The notes under the pieces were generated by a model, which was not told the DNA's origin, searched no databases, and was given only the letters and a program-made list of their open reading frames with translations. Shown here one piece after another: positions 1 through 5,637 of a stretch of DNA of 5,637 bases. Source of the stretch: JAUVKA01 sp964465145 (GTDB lineage Bacteria; Bacteroidota; Bacteroidia; Bacteroidales; UBA12481); NCBI GenBank assembly GCA_964465145.1, contig CAYXJR010000153.1, positions 1 through 5,637 of the forward strand. Reading direction: 5' to 3'. Position 1 is the stretch's first letter. Every line of letters starts with the position of its first letter. The position numbers were made by a program, and so were the translations under genes.

Positions 1-60
1 TGAGTTATATGTATAATACAAGCCAGACTATTGATTATCTACAAGTATTGATAACGTCTC

Positions 61-80
61 TTATCAAAAGCTTTTGATAA
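61..80. repeat. Perfect 20-bp palindrome at the transposase breakpoint
   Basis: The ten bases ttatcaaaag are followed directly by their reverse complement cttttgataa, with an AAGCTT centre and no loop. The palindrome ends one or two bases before the point where IS66 transposase homology begins (about 82). An extra copy of the half-site core ttgataa lies at 48-54, so three copies of this 7-mer occur in alternating orientation (48-54, 61-67 inverted, 74-80). It could be a protein-binding site, a recombination or insertion target, or the end of another element. With no loop and no following T-run on either strand it is not a convincing terminator. The palindrome itself is directly visible; its function is unknown. 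Confidence 0.85.
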
Positions 81-81
81 A

Positions 82-612
82 CGAAGAGGTTTTGAAAAGG
101 CATTGGATTATGACCGTGAAAAAGCTGAATATGCCATGGAAATGTTCCAGAAACTTTATGCCATTGAAGCAAAGGCCAGAGACGAAAACCTGTCTGTGGA
201 GAAAAGGCATGAACTAAGGCTGGACAAGGCACTGCCTTTGTTAAATGAGCTGGGAAAATGGATGGCGGAAACCTATAAAACAGTATTGCCAAAATCCCCA
301 ATGGGCAAAGCAATAGCGTATTGTATCCCTCGCTGGGACAAACTAATGGCTTATCTTAATGACGGATCTCTGGAAATTGACAATAACCTTGCTGAAAATT
401 CTATAAGAGGAATTGCCCTGGGAAGAAAGAACTACTTGTTTGCCGGGTCTTCCAGAGGGGCTCAAAGAGCTGCCATCTTTTATTCCTTTCTTGGAACGTG
501 TAAAAAGAACAATGTAAATCCGTTTGACTGGCTGAAAAAAGTGCTTGAGGTTATCCCTGAATACAAAGTCAACCGACTCCACGAATTATTGCCCCAGAAT
601 ATAGAGCTGTAA
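82..612 (+). pseudogene. IS66-family transposase, C-terminal fragment (5'-truncated)
   Basis: The product matches the C-terminal third of the IS66 DDE transposase (TnpC), which is normally around 500 residues. Counting from the TTG at 103 as residue 1, one sees an RRGFEKALDYDREKAEY-like stretch that begins before that codon (about base 82), a helical region (10-60), then the family hallmark WDKLMAYLNDG (78-88), DNNLAENSIR (93-102, with Glu98 as the expected catalytic glutamate), LGRKNYLFAGS (106-116) and the IS66 C-terminal domain (about 128-166, ending in a HELLPQN-type motif). The N-terminal zinc-binding region, the HTH region and the first two catalytic aspartates are missing. No frame in bases 1-81 continues the homology, so this is a truncation, not a simple frameshift. 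In-frame stops lie at 49-54. The TTG at 103 lies inside conserved sequence and is not a believable native start. The fragment should be inactive as a transposase. Confidence 0.9.
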
Positions 613-658
613 ATCCTGCTGTGGCTACGCCCACCTAATAATTTTATTGGAATTTAAA

Positions 659-682
659 GGACCTACTTGGTAGAGGGGATAC
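659..682 (+). repeat. Candidate right terminal end of the IS66 remnant
   Basis: The segment ends in gaggggatac; on the opposite strand it would begin GTATCCCCTC, compatible with the GTA-starting ends described for IS66-family elements. It contains a small inverted repeat, ctac (663-666) and gtag (670-673), around ttg. The next eight bases, atctattc, would be the target-site copy if the boundary is right, since this family makes 8-bp duplications. The partner end is lost, so this cannot be verified within the window. The assignment is inference from position and end bases only. Confidence 0.3.
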
Positions 683-704
683 ATCTATTCTATACTACCT
701 CATT

Positions 705-1160
705 TTATCTTTTAAAAATCGTTTTTAATTGCTCAATTTTGGACTCATCTATTTCAAGGCCCTGTTTTATTTCACCGTTTTTTATACTTAGATAATAAGG
801 TGATCCAATATTCGTTCGATATTTTGTAAGTTCTTCTTTATCGTCCAACCAAACTTTATTAAGAGAGTAAATCTTATTCACTAGTTGAAAAGTTTTTGAA
901 TTATCTGGTAATCCAACAGTTATAATCCCAACATCTTCACGGTTTATTTCTAAGAATAAGTTTAAAGAGGCATTAACACAAGGTGTGCAGGAGGATAATG
1001 GAATTACAAAAAGATGTTTTAAGCCTTGATCTTTCAAGGATGCATTAAAAGTATTTTCAAAATACAAATAAAAATCCTCAGAGTAATTGTACTCTTTTAA
1101 AATTGATTTTGTATTGCATGACAAGACAATTGGAATAATCAGGATTATTAATTTTCTCAT
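705..1160 (-). CDS. Thioredoxin-fold lipoprotein with CTPC motif
   Basis: A 151-residue protein. The start at 1160 gives a standard lipoprotein signal, MRKLIILIIPIVLSC, with lipobox VLSC and Cys15 as the lipidation site; the longer reading from 1199 would put 13 residues before it and overlap the receptor gene, so 1160 is preferred. The mature part looks like a compact thioredoxin-like domain: a beta strand HLFVIPLSSC leading into CTPC (Cys58-Cys61), a helix, a strand GIITVGLP (78-85), and NIGSPYYLSI (117-126), where Pro121 fits the cis-proline opposite the active site. The Trp that usually precedes the first active cysteine (WCxxC) is Ser here (SSCTPC), so it is not a classical thioredoxin. 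A membrane-anchored thiol-disulfide role in the periplasm is likely, but oxidase, reductase or isomerase cannot be told apart. It is the last gene of the operon, 13 nt after the receptor stop. The residues after the lipid Cys (NTKS) lack the acidic run linked to surface export, favouring the periplasmic side. Confidence 0.82.
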   Translation of the reverse strand: MRKLIILIIPIVLSCNTKSILKEYNYSEDFYLYFENTFNASLKDQGLKHLFVIPLSSCTPCVNASLNLFLEINREDVGIITVGLPDNSKTFQLVNKIYSLNKVWLDDKEELTKYRTNIGSPYYLSIKNGEIKQGLEIDESKIEQLKTIFKR

Positions 1161-1162
1161 TT

Positions 1163-1180
1163 TAATTAATCTATTAATTA
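1163..1180. repeat. AT-only inverted repeat spanning the receptor stop codon
   Basis: taattaat (1163-1170) and attaatta (1173-1180) are perfect reverse complements separated by ct. The repeat covers the receptor stop codon (1176-1174) and nearly the entire gap to the start codon of the thioredoxin-like gene at 1160. In RNA the pairing would be weak and the loop would have to open by a pair or two. It might affect initiation of the last gene or mRNA end formation, but AT-rich gaps readily produce such repeats by chance. The repeat is seen directly; a role is speculative. Confidence 0.5.
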
Positions 1181-3486
1181 TTTTTATATATAAATCCAAT
1201 AGTGGGTAAAACGGGTAGTTGATATGCTGTTTTCCGAGTAATTCTATCTATATAAAAAAGATTCTTTCTATTGTAAACATTAATTATTGAAGCCACCAGT
1301 TGTATTGTTCCCCATGAAAAAGTCAGTCGCTTTCTTAGATTAACATCCAATCGGTGATAATGTGGCAGTCTCCCTTGATTATATTCTGCCAATAGAATTC
1401 CAAGATCTCCATTTAATCTATTTACCTGATAAACGTCTTTCGATTCATATGGATCAATTTCTTCATAATATCCTTCAATTTGTGTAAAAGGAAATCCTGT
1501 TCCAAAATTCCATTTTGATGAAAATTCCCAACTATTTTTTCGCCCAAAAGATCTATATAACAATATATTGAATGAGTGTCTTCTGTCATAATGCGGGACA
1601 TATGACATAACTTCGTCCTGATGCATTGATTTTGATATTGAATAAACTAACAATATTTGTGTCTTGCTATTAGTATATTTTATCTGGAAATCAGCTCCGT
1701 AACTAACACCTTCCTCAATAATGAATTCCTTTTTTAAATACTCCGGCCTTGTTGCGTTATCCTCATTATCCTGATAATACCTATTCCTATTCACATTGAT
1801 CAATTGATTATAATCAATTAGATAAGCCTCTGATGATATGTTTATCGATTTAAAAGCAGTCGTTTCAAGTCCTAATACAAGATGTCTTGATTTTTGGGTT
1901 CTATCATGAATATTTCTCCCCAAATACACTTCCTGTAGATTTGCTGGGCTAGACAAAAAGCCATAGAAAAAATTGACTATATCTCTATCAGAATGAGATG
2001 TCATTAAATTTTGAGAATATAATCCTGAAGCAATCTTTATACTCGTCATATCATTTAACTGAAATTTAACTCTCAGGCGTGGTTCAGGTGAAAAGTAATT
2101 CAGTGAGCCATAATATATCCCGTTTACTCCTCCTTCAAATATAAATCTACCTAAGTGTTTTTGATATTCGGCAAAAAACCTTAAATCCGTTGTAAAATCT
2201 TTTTGCTTGACTTGTAAATTATAATTATTGGAAACTATTGTGTTCGTTTCATTGCCTATTGCTTCAAATCCATAATCAAAGTGATCATAGTTATGAATAT
2301 ATCTGAATTTTATCCCTAACTGAAATCCATTAATATAGCTATGACTGGGATTTTGATCAGAATGATTGTAATCATTTTTATAAGCTGAGTAAAAAACATA
2401 TGGACTCATTTGTATTTTTGACGTAATGGGGAAAATTGTAGCCCTTATTCCCCCTCCATAAAATTTCCAATTCATATCAACAAGACCTGGATATATGACC
2501 TTATCAGAATTCTTCATAAAAATAAGGTCAAGCTTGTTCCCGGTTCCCCCTCTTAATGATAATTTCCCAAAAAGATCCTCGAAAGAAAATGGTATCCCAA
2601 TGGAATCAATATAAGGTAAATATGATGCAGTTTGATCAATCAAAGATTTTCTGCCAGATAAAATGTATGACAAATAGAATTCCTTTCCCTTTTTCTTTTT
2701 AATCAATGGCCCTTCGGCTAGTACACTGGTTTGAAACGGATCAATAGTATAATTTGCCTTTAAGGAAAATGGATTCCCGGTTTTAGTTGTAATATTCATT
2801 ACAGAGGCTATGGCTCCGCTGTAACTAGCACCAAAGCCCCCTGTATATATATCCGCACTCTCAAGTATACCAGATGGAACAACCGAAAACAGTCCCATTG
2901 AATGCATAGGATTATATACAGTAATTCCATCCACCAGAAACTTATTCATACTTGGAGAACCACCCCTAATATACAATTGCCCACCCTGATCTCCAGTTTG
3001 AATAATTCCAGGCAACATTTGTAAATATTGAGCAAGATCAGGATTAGCACCATAACCAGGAAGTTTGGATATTTGAAGAGGACTAATGTGATGCATTGCT
3101 ATACCAGTTTCAGTTTTCTCCCTTTCTTTTATATCAGAGATTACAAGCTGGTCAATTTCAACTGTAACCTTTTTTAATTCAAGAGTTCTCTCGATAAAAC
3201 TATTCTTTGTAAGGTCAATCTTTACTGAATCAGTTTTATAACCAATTGCAGAAAAATAAAATATATAAATACTGGGATTTAAGTTTAAAATTTGAAAAAA
3301 TCCATTCTCATCAGTTGAGGACCCTGATCTTCCATCTTTAAGATATATATGAGCCCCAATAACTGGTTTATATGTAGCCTTGTCAACAACATTTCCTTTA
3401 AATACCCTATTAGATTGTCCTTTTACTTGTGGTCCATTACAAAAGACAAATGTCAAGATCAATAGTAGATAGCTAATTTTAATCAT
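1174..3486 (-). CDS. TonB-dependent outer-membrane receptor with carboxypeptidase-regulatory-like domain
   Basis: A 770-residue receptor expected to import a ligand across the outer membrane using TonB energy. The start at 3486 opens a signal peptide (MIKISYLLLILTFVFCNGP) with probable signal peptidase I cleavage after Gln24; the upstream Met at 3534 would add 16 non-signal residues inside the previous gene. Domains: carboxypeptidase-D-regulatory-like beta sandwich (about 28-105, with GNVVD, PVIGAHIYLKD, STDENGFF, IGYKTD); a linker with IDQLVISDIKE (111-121), the usual TonB-box region; plug domain (about 130-235, with LYIRGGSPSMNKFLVDG at 171-187 and GASYSGAIASVMNITTKTG at 219-237); then a beta barrel to the C-terminus, including LPHYHRLDV (707-715) and NVYNRKNLF (736-744). 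The last residues are FIYKNN, so the terminal aromatic is not the final residue. The mature protein has no cysteine. Its first 8 nt overlap the stop of the DUF4249-like gene, indicating coupled expression with that presumed partner. The ligand cannot be predicted from sequence. Confidence 0.93.
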   Translation of the reverse strand: MIKISYLLLILTFVFCNGPQVKGQSNRVFKGNVVDKATYKPVIGAHIYLKDGRSGSSTDENGFFQILNLNPSIYIFYFSAIGYKTDSVKIDLTKNSFIERTLELKKVTVEIDQLVISDIKEREKTETGIAMHHISPLQISKLPGYGANPDLAQYLQMLPGIIQTGDQGGQLYIRGGSPSMNKFLVDGITVYNPMHSMGLFSVVPSGILESADIYTGGFGASYSGAIASVMNITTKTGNPFSLKANYTIDPFQTSVLAEGPLIKKKKGKEFYLSYILSGRKSLIDQTASYLPYIDSIGIPFSFEDLFGKLSLRGGTGNKLDLIFMKNSDKVIYPGLVDMNWKFYGGGIRATIFPITSKIQMSPYVFYSAYKNDYNHSDQNPSHSYINGFQLGIKFRYIHNYDHFDYGFEAIGNETNTIVSNNYNLQVKQKDFTTDLRFFAEYQKHLGRFIFEGGVNGIYYGSLNYFSPEPRLRVKFQLNDMTSIKIASGLYSQNLMTSHSDRDIVNFFYGFLSSPANLQEVYLGRNIHDRTQKSRHLVLGLETTAFKSINISSEAYLIDYNQLINVNRNRYYQDNEDNATRPEYLKKEFIIEEGVSYGADFQIKYTNSKTQILLVYSISKSMHQDEVMSYVPHYDRRHSFNILLYRSFGRKNSWEFSSKWNFGTGFPFTQIEGYYEEIDPYESKDVYQVNRLNGDLGILLAEYNQGRLPHYHRLDVNLRKRLTFSWGTIQLVASIINVYNRKNLFYIDRITRKTAYQLPVLPTIGFIYKNN

Positions 3487-4492
3487 AGGGATACAAAGTG
3501 TTTTTAAATCCAAGCTTTCCTGTAATTTGACCATATGCTAATGAGTCCAATGAAGATTGATCAGGAACGAGTCCTTTCAGCTCTGTTACAGCAATACTTG
3601 TAAAAATCCCTGTACCGTTTACAACATTTGTGAACTTTTTTCTTTCGTTTCCAAATTCCAAACCTTTGCCTTCATTATAATATAAATTGTATTCATGTGT
3701 TCCAATAAACAATCTTATATCAATCCCAGAAAGTTCTCTATATAATATTGACGAATCCTCAGATATATGACTTGCCAGAAAACCATATATTGCCTCATAG
3801 CTTAATTTTTTCTTATATATTTCCTTCAATTCATCGGGTAATGGTGCTGGAGAAATAATTATCGGTTCCAAGTCCCATTCAATAAAGTTGTCCTTTCGGG
3901 TCAGATCATTATAATAATCAACGTAATTAAACCTGATTTTGAACTGATAAAATTCGCCAAAGTCTTTAGATTGGAAGACCAAAGTAAATGGATAATCCTC
4001 AGTAAAATATAGATATTTGGTGGTTCTCGAAGGTCTCATTATGCTAGCCTTAGGAATAATATGTGTTTTTGCTGAAACATATTTGTCCCTGTTGGGGAAA
4101 TAGACAATAATCTGATATTGTTTTCTTGAGTCAATATAGGGTTCACCAAACCACCAATAATTGTTCGATTGAGGAAAAAGACCTGAATCTTTAGGATAAT
4201 CATATCGTACCATAGGATACTCAGTTGTAAATTCTTTAAATATTTCCTGCATGTACACTTCAACTGGTTCCCTGTAATTAGATGAATCAGCTATTTTAGA
4301 CATCTCGAATGCATTTTGGTCACCGTTAAAAGTTTTTCTAATTCTTACAACACAACCAAAGCCTTCGTTAATGAATCCATGAATAACTGTAATATCTTTC
4401 CAATCAGCACTAATATTAACCTCAGTTTCGCAGGTTGAGAAAATTGAGATCACCAAAAGGCAAAATAGTATTAAGTTAAATGGTTTATTCAT
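3479..4492 (-). CDS. DUF4249-like lipoprotein, partner of the TonB-dependent receptor
   Basis: A 337-residue lipoprotein with signal MNKPFNLILFCLLVISIFSTC and lipidation at Cys21 (lipobox FSTC). The mature start CETEVNISADWKDITVIHGFIN, the following strand with VVRIRKTFNGDQNAFEMSKIADSSNY (48-73) and the C-terminal FTNVVNGTGIFTS (287-299) resemble DUF4249 proteins, which in Bacteroidota are commonly encoded next to TonB-dependent receptors. The protein is rich in aromatic, beta-type segments and has no visible catalytic motif. By analogy with SusD-type partners it may sit on the cell surface and help capture ligand for the receptor; that is inference. Acidic residues directly after the lipidated cysteine (CETE) fit surface export signals described in this phylum. 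Apart from the lipid cysteine it has one mature cysteine, Cys47. It overlaps both neighbours by 8 nt. The family call rests on remembered motifs, not a search. Confidence 0.78.
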   Translation of the reverse strand: MNKPFNLILFCLLVISIFSTCETEVNISADWKDITVIHGFINEGFGCVVRIRKTFNGDQNAFEMSKIADSSNYREPVEVYMQEIFKEFTTEYPMVRYDYPKDSGLFPQSNNYWWFGEPYIDSRKQYQIIVYFPNRDKYVSAKTHIIPKASIMRPSRTTKYLYFTEDYPFTLVFQSKDFGEFYQFKIRFNYVDYYNDLTRKDNFIEWDLEPIIISPAPLPDELKEIYKKKLSYEAIYGFLASHISEDSSILYRELSGIDIRLFIGTHEYNLYYNEGKGLEFGNERKKFTNVVNGTGIFTSIAVTELKGLVPDQSSLDSLAYGQITGKLGFKNTLYPYD

Positions 4493-5495
4493 TGTTTTTC
4501 AAACATCTAATGTAAAAACCATATTTTATATTTTCAGGGAATCTCTCAGGGCTATCATTGATCTGGAGCATTCCACATCGATAGGCATAATTTCCGGTTT
4601 TTGTTGATGACCACCATCCAGTCGTATAACCAAGGAAATAATAGTGTGAGTAATCAAATTCCCCAGAAGGATTTCTATAACCTACATATATCCCGTCAAA
4701 GCCGCTTGGAGAGTTTGCCCCCATTAAGTATTTTCCAGCTCCAAAAGCTTTATATTCATCAAAGATGATGGAAGTGTCTGGATAAAAGGGACTGCCAATA
4801 ATAGGATAACCTCCCGGTTGACGAGGATTATAAAAATTATCCATAAGTTCCTGCCATTCCATATCCGTTGAGATATGCCAATCTGGAGGACAAATCCCCT
4901 GAGTACCCTCAGAAGACGAATATTGCATAGCTTCTTCCCATTGATAAAGGCCTCCATATTTACTACAAGCTGATTCGTTAGGATTATTAAGAGTACTATA
5001 GCAATATTTTTCTATAATTTGATTATTCTTTTGCTCTTCCTTCTTGTTAATCACCACACCAATATTCAAATTTTCAGCCATCCACACCTGACCACCAATA
5101 ACAGTGATTTTGTACCACTGTTTATCCCTTGGATCCTGCATTGAATCTTGCTGGGATATTGATAATTCCTTTGTCACTGTGGCACTCCCCCCAAAACCAT
5201 CAATTACTTCCAGAGTCACCTTATAGGTACCGTAATCACTGAATCTGTAATTACCATAAGGTGAATTGGAGTAGTCAGTATCCCACTTTCCATCACTGGT
5301 CCAATCCCATCTAAACATCATTGCTACCAGTTGACTTTCATTATCAGCAGTCATGCTTGCATCAAAATAAAAAATAGTTTTAAGATTTCCATTTTTTGGT
5401 AAATAAGTAAAATCAGGAATAGGTAAAGAATTCTCCGAGCAAGAGAAACAGAAGGAAACAACTAATACCATTATAATTGAACCATGTAGTTTCAT
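4485..5495 (-). CDS. Lipoprotein with PKD domain and FISUMP (TIGR02145-type) domain
   Basis: A 336-residue lipoprotein, first gene of the operon. The signal MKLHGSIIMVLVVSFCFSC places the lipid on Cys19. Residues about 26-113 look like a PKD-type beta sandwich: IFYFDASMTAD, then FRWDWTSDGKWDTDYS, then FSDYGTYKVTLEVIDGFGGSAT. Residues about 120-334 match the Fibrobacter succinogenes major paralogous domain: DPRDKQWYKITVIGGQVWMAENLN (121-144), YCYSTLNNPNESACSKYGGLYQWEEAM (164-190), ICPPDWHISTDMEWQELM (201-218), SGFDGIYVGYRNPSGEF (264-280), WWSSTKTGNYAYRC (294-307) and YGFYIRCLKN (325-334). Five cysteines lie in this domain (165, 177, 202, 307, 331), so disulfides are likely. FISUMP proteins are usually exported and their molecular function is not established; ligand binding or adhesion is a guess. 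No Shine-Dalgarno sequence is seen before the ATG, as is common in this phylum. Confidence 0.88.
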   Translation of the reverse strand: MKLHGSIIMVLVVSFCFSCSENSLPIPDFTYLPKNGNLKTIFYFDASMTADNESQLVAMMFRWDWTSDGKWDTDYSNSPYGNYRFSDYGTYKVTLEVIDGFGGSATVTKELSISQQDSMQDPRDKQWYKITVIGGQVWMAENLNIGVVINKKEEQKNNQIIEKYCYSTLNNPNESACSKYGGLYQWEEAMQYSSSEGTQGICPPDWHISTDMEWQELMDNFYNPRQPGGYPIIGSPFYPDTSIIFDEYKAFGAGKYLMGANSPSGFDGIYVGYRNPSGEFDYSHYYFLGYTTGWWSSTKTGNYAYRCGMLQINDSPERFPENIKYGFYIRCLKNNE

Positions 5496-5586
5496 AATCG
5501 ATAATAATTGTAATTAGGGGAACCACGTAAGTTAACAATTTTATTTTAATTGGTTTCAATTTGGAAAGTAACTTGGGCAAAACGAA

Positions 5587-5620
5587 GATTCAAGAGGCAA
5601 GTGCGACTTTTGAATCAAAA
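5587..5620. repeat. Nested inverted repeats in the operon leader
   Basis: Two overlapping dyads are present. gattcaa (5587-5593) pairs with ttgaatc (5610-5616) across a 16-base loop, and ttttga (5608-5613) pairs with tcaaaa (5615-5620) around a single base. The second dyad overlaps the candidate -7 element, so it could be an operator, while the first could form a stem in the transcript leader. The rest of the stretch between 5496 and 5637 shows only AT-rich sequence, including a small caatt/aattg/caatt series at 5536-5561, and no convincing gene. Confidence 0.5.
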
Positions 5621-5623
5621 CTA
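5616..5623 (-). promoter_or_regulatory. Candidate Bacteroidota -7 promoter element for the operon
   Basis: On the minus strand this reads tagttttg, matching the Bacteroidota primary-sigma -7 consensus TAnnTTTG. Transcription would begin near 5608, leaving a leader of roughly 110 nt before the ATG at 5495. The matching -33 element (TTTG-like) would lie beyond the window edge, so only half of the promoter can be judged. An 8-base degenerate motif occurs by chance often enough that this remains tentative. Confidence 0.3.
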
Positions 5624-5637
5624 TTTAAAAAAACGCT

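Larger units (their letters stand above)
82..682 (+). mobile_element. Remnant of an IS66-family insertion sequence
   Basis: This stretch holds the 3' part of an IS66-type transposase gene plus its short downstream tail. The left part of the element is absent, including the accessory tnpA/tnpB-like genes usual in this family and the first two thirds of the transposase, so it is presumably immobile. The right boundary is a guess: IS66-family ends typically read GTA...TAC, and the + strand has gaggggatac ending at 682, about 70 bases past the stop codon, a reasonable distance. No left end or target duplication can be checked because the left end is gone. Base composition differs from the neighbouring operon: bases 181-240 are 50% G+C while a sample inside the receptor gene (2281-2340) is 27%. 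This fits a separate origin. Confidence 0.65.

Noticed and set aside
1..77. Possible C-terminal tail of a + strand gene in frame 3 (open to the stop at 75-77)
   Set aside because: Only about 24 codons are visible, with no recognisable motif; too short to support.
103..612. Transposase fragment as a complete gene starting from TTG at 103
   Set aside because: Conserved IS66 residues continue upstream of this codon to about 82, and two thirds of the family's usual length is missing, so it is a broken gene.
621..634. gtgg/ccac hairpin after the transposase stop as a terminator
   Set aside because: The stem is only 4 bp with a 6-base loop and is not followed by a T-run on either strand; it is more likely part of the IS tail.
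1161..1199. Longer thioredoxin-like start at 1199
   Set aside because: It would place 13 residues ahead of the lipoprotein signal and overlap the receptor gene; the ATG at 1160 gives an ideal lipobox position.
3487..3534. Longer receptor start at 3534
   Set aside because: It adds 16 polar residues before a normal signal peptide and increases the overlap with the previous gene to 56 nt; the start at 3486 gives a clean signal sequence and the same 8-nt overlap as the other junction.
5531..5637. Open + strand frame running off the right edge
   Set aside because: It has no good start codon, no recognisable motif and only 35 codons, lies in the probable promoter region, and an open frame of this length is expected by chance.
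1..5637. CRISPR array, tRNA/rRNA genes, defence or toxin-antitoxin genes
   Set aside because: No regularly spaced repeats, no tRNA-like cloverleaf sequence and no products of those families were seen on either strand.

Overview
The window looks like a low-G+C Bacteroidota chromosome segment. The evidence is a TonB-dependent receptor with an N-terminal carboxypeptidase-regulatory-like domain, a DUF4249-type lipoprotein beside it, a FISUMP (Fibrobacter succinogenes major paralogous) domain lipoprotein, A-rich translation starts without clear Shine-Dalgarno sequences, and one match to the Bacteroidota -7 promoter element. The species cannot be named from the sequence alone.

Layout. Bases 1-81 carry no recognisable gene but hold a perfect 20-bp palindrome at 61-80. 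Bases 82-612 (+) encode the C-terminal third of an IS66-family transposase, cut off at its 5' side, so this is an insertion-sequence remnant; its right end is probably near 682. From 5495 down to 705 (-) run four genes in one direction, almost certainly one operon: (1) a PKD plus FISUMP lipoprotein, 5495-4485; (2) a DUF4249-like lipoprotein, 4492-3479; (3) a TonB-dependent outer-membrane receptor, 3486-1174; (4) a small thioredoxin-fold lipoprotein with a CTPC motif, 1160-705. Genes 1/2 and 2/3 each overlap by exactly 8 nt; 3 and 4 are separated by 13 nt. Bases 5496-5637 are the leader and probable promoter region.

How the genes may work together. The receptor plus DUF4249-like lipoprotein resembles the receptor/surface-lipoprotein pairs of Bacteroidota, of which SusC/SusD is the best-known type, so energised import of an unknown ligand is the likely core function. 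The FISUMP lipoprotein is a plausible surface-exposed partner. The thioredoxin-like lipoprotein is the unusual member. The mature receptor has no cysteine and the DUF4249-like protein has one besides its lipidated cysteine, whereas the FISUMP protein has five, so it is the obvious candidate if the thioredoxin-like protein acts within the operon. That last point is inference.

Nothing seen here is a defence system, CRISPR array or RNA gene. The most unusual element is the four-gene, three-lipoprotein receptor operon with its terminal redox-like member.
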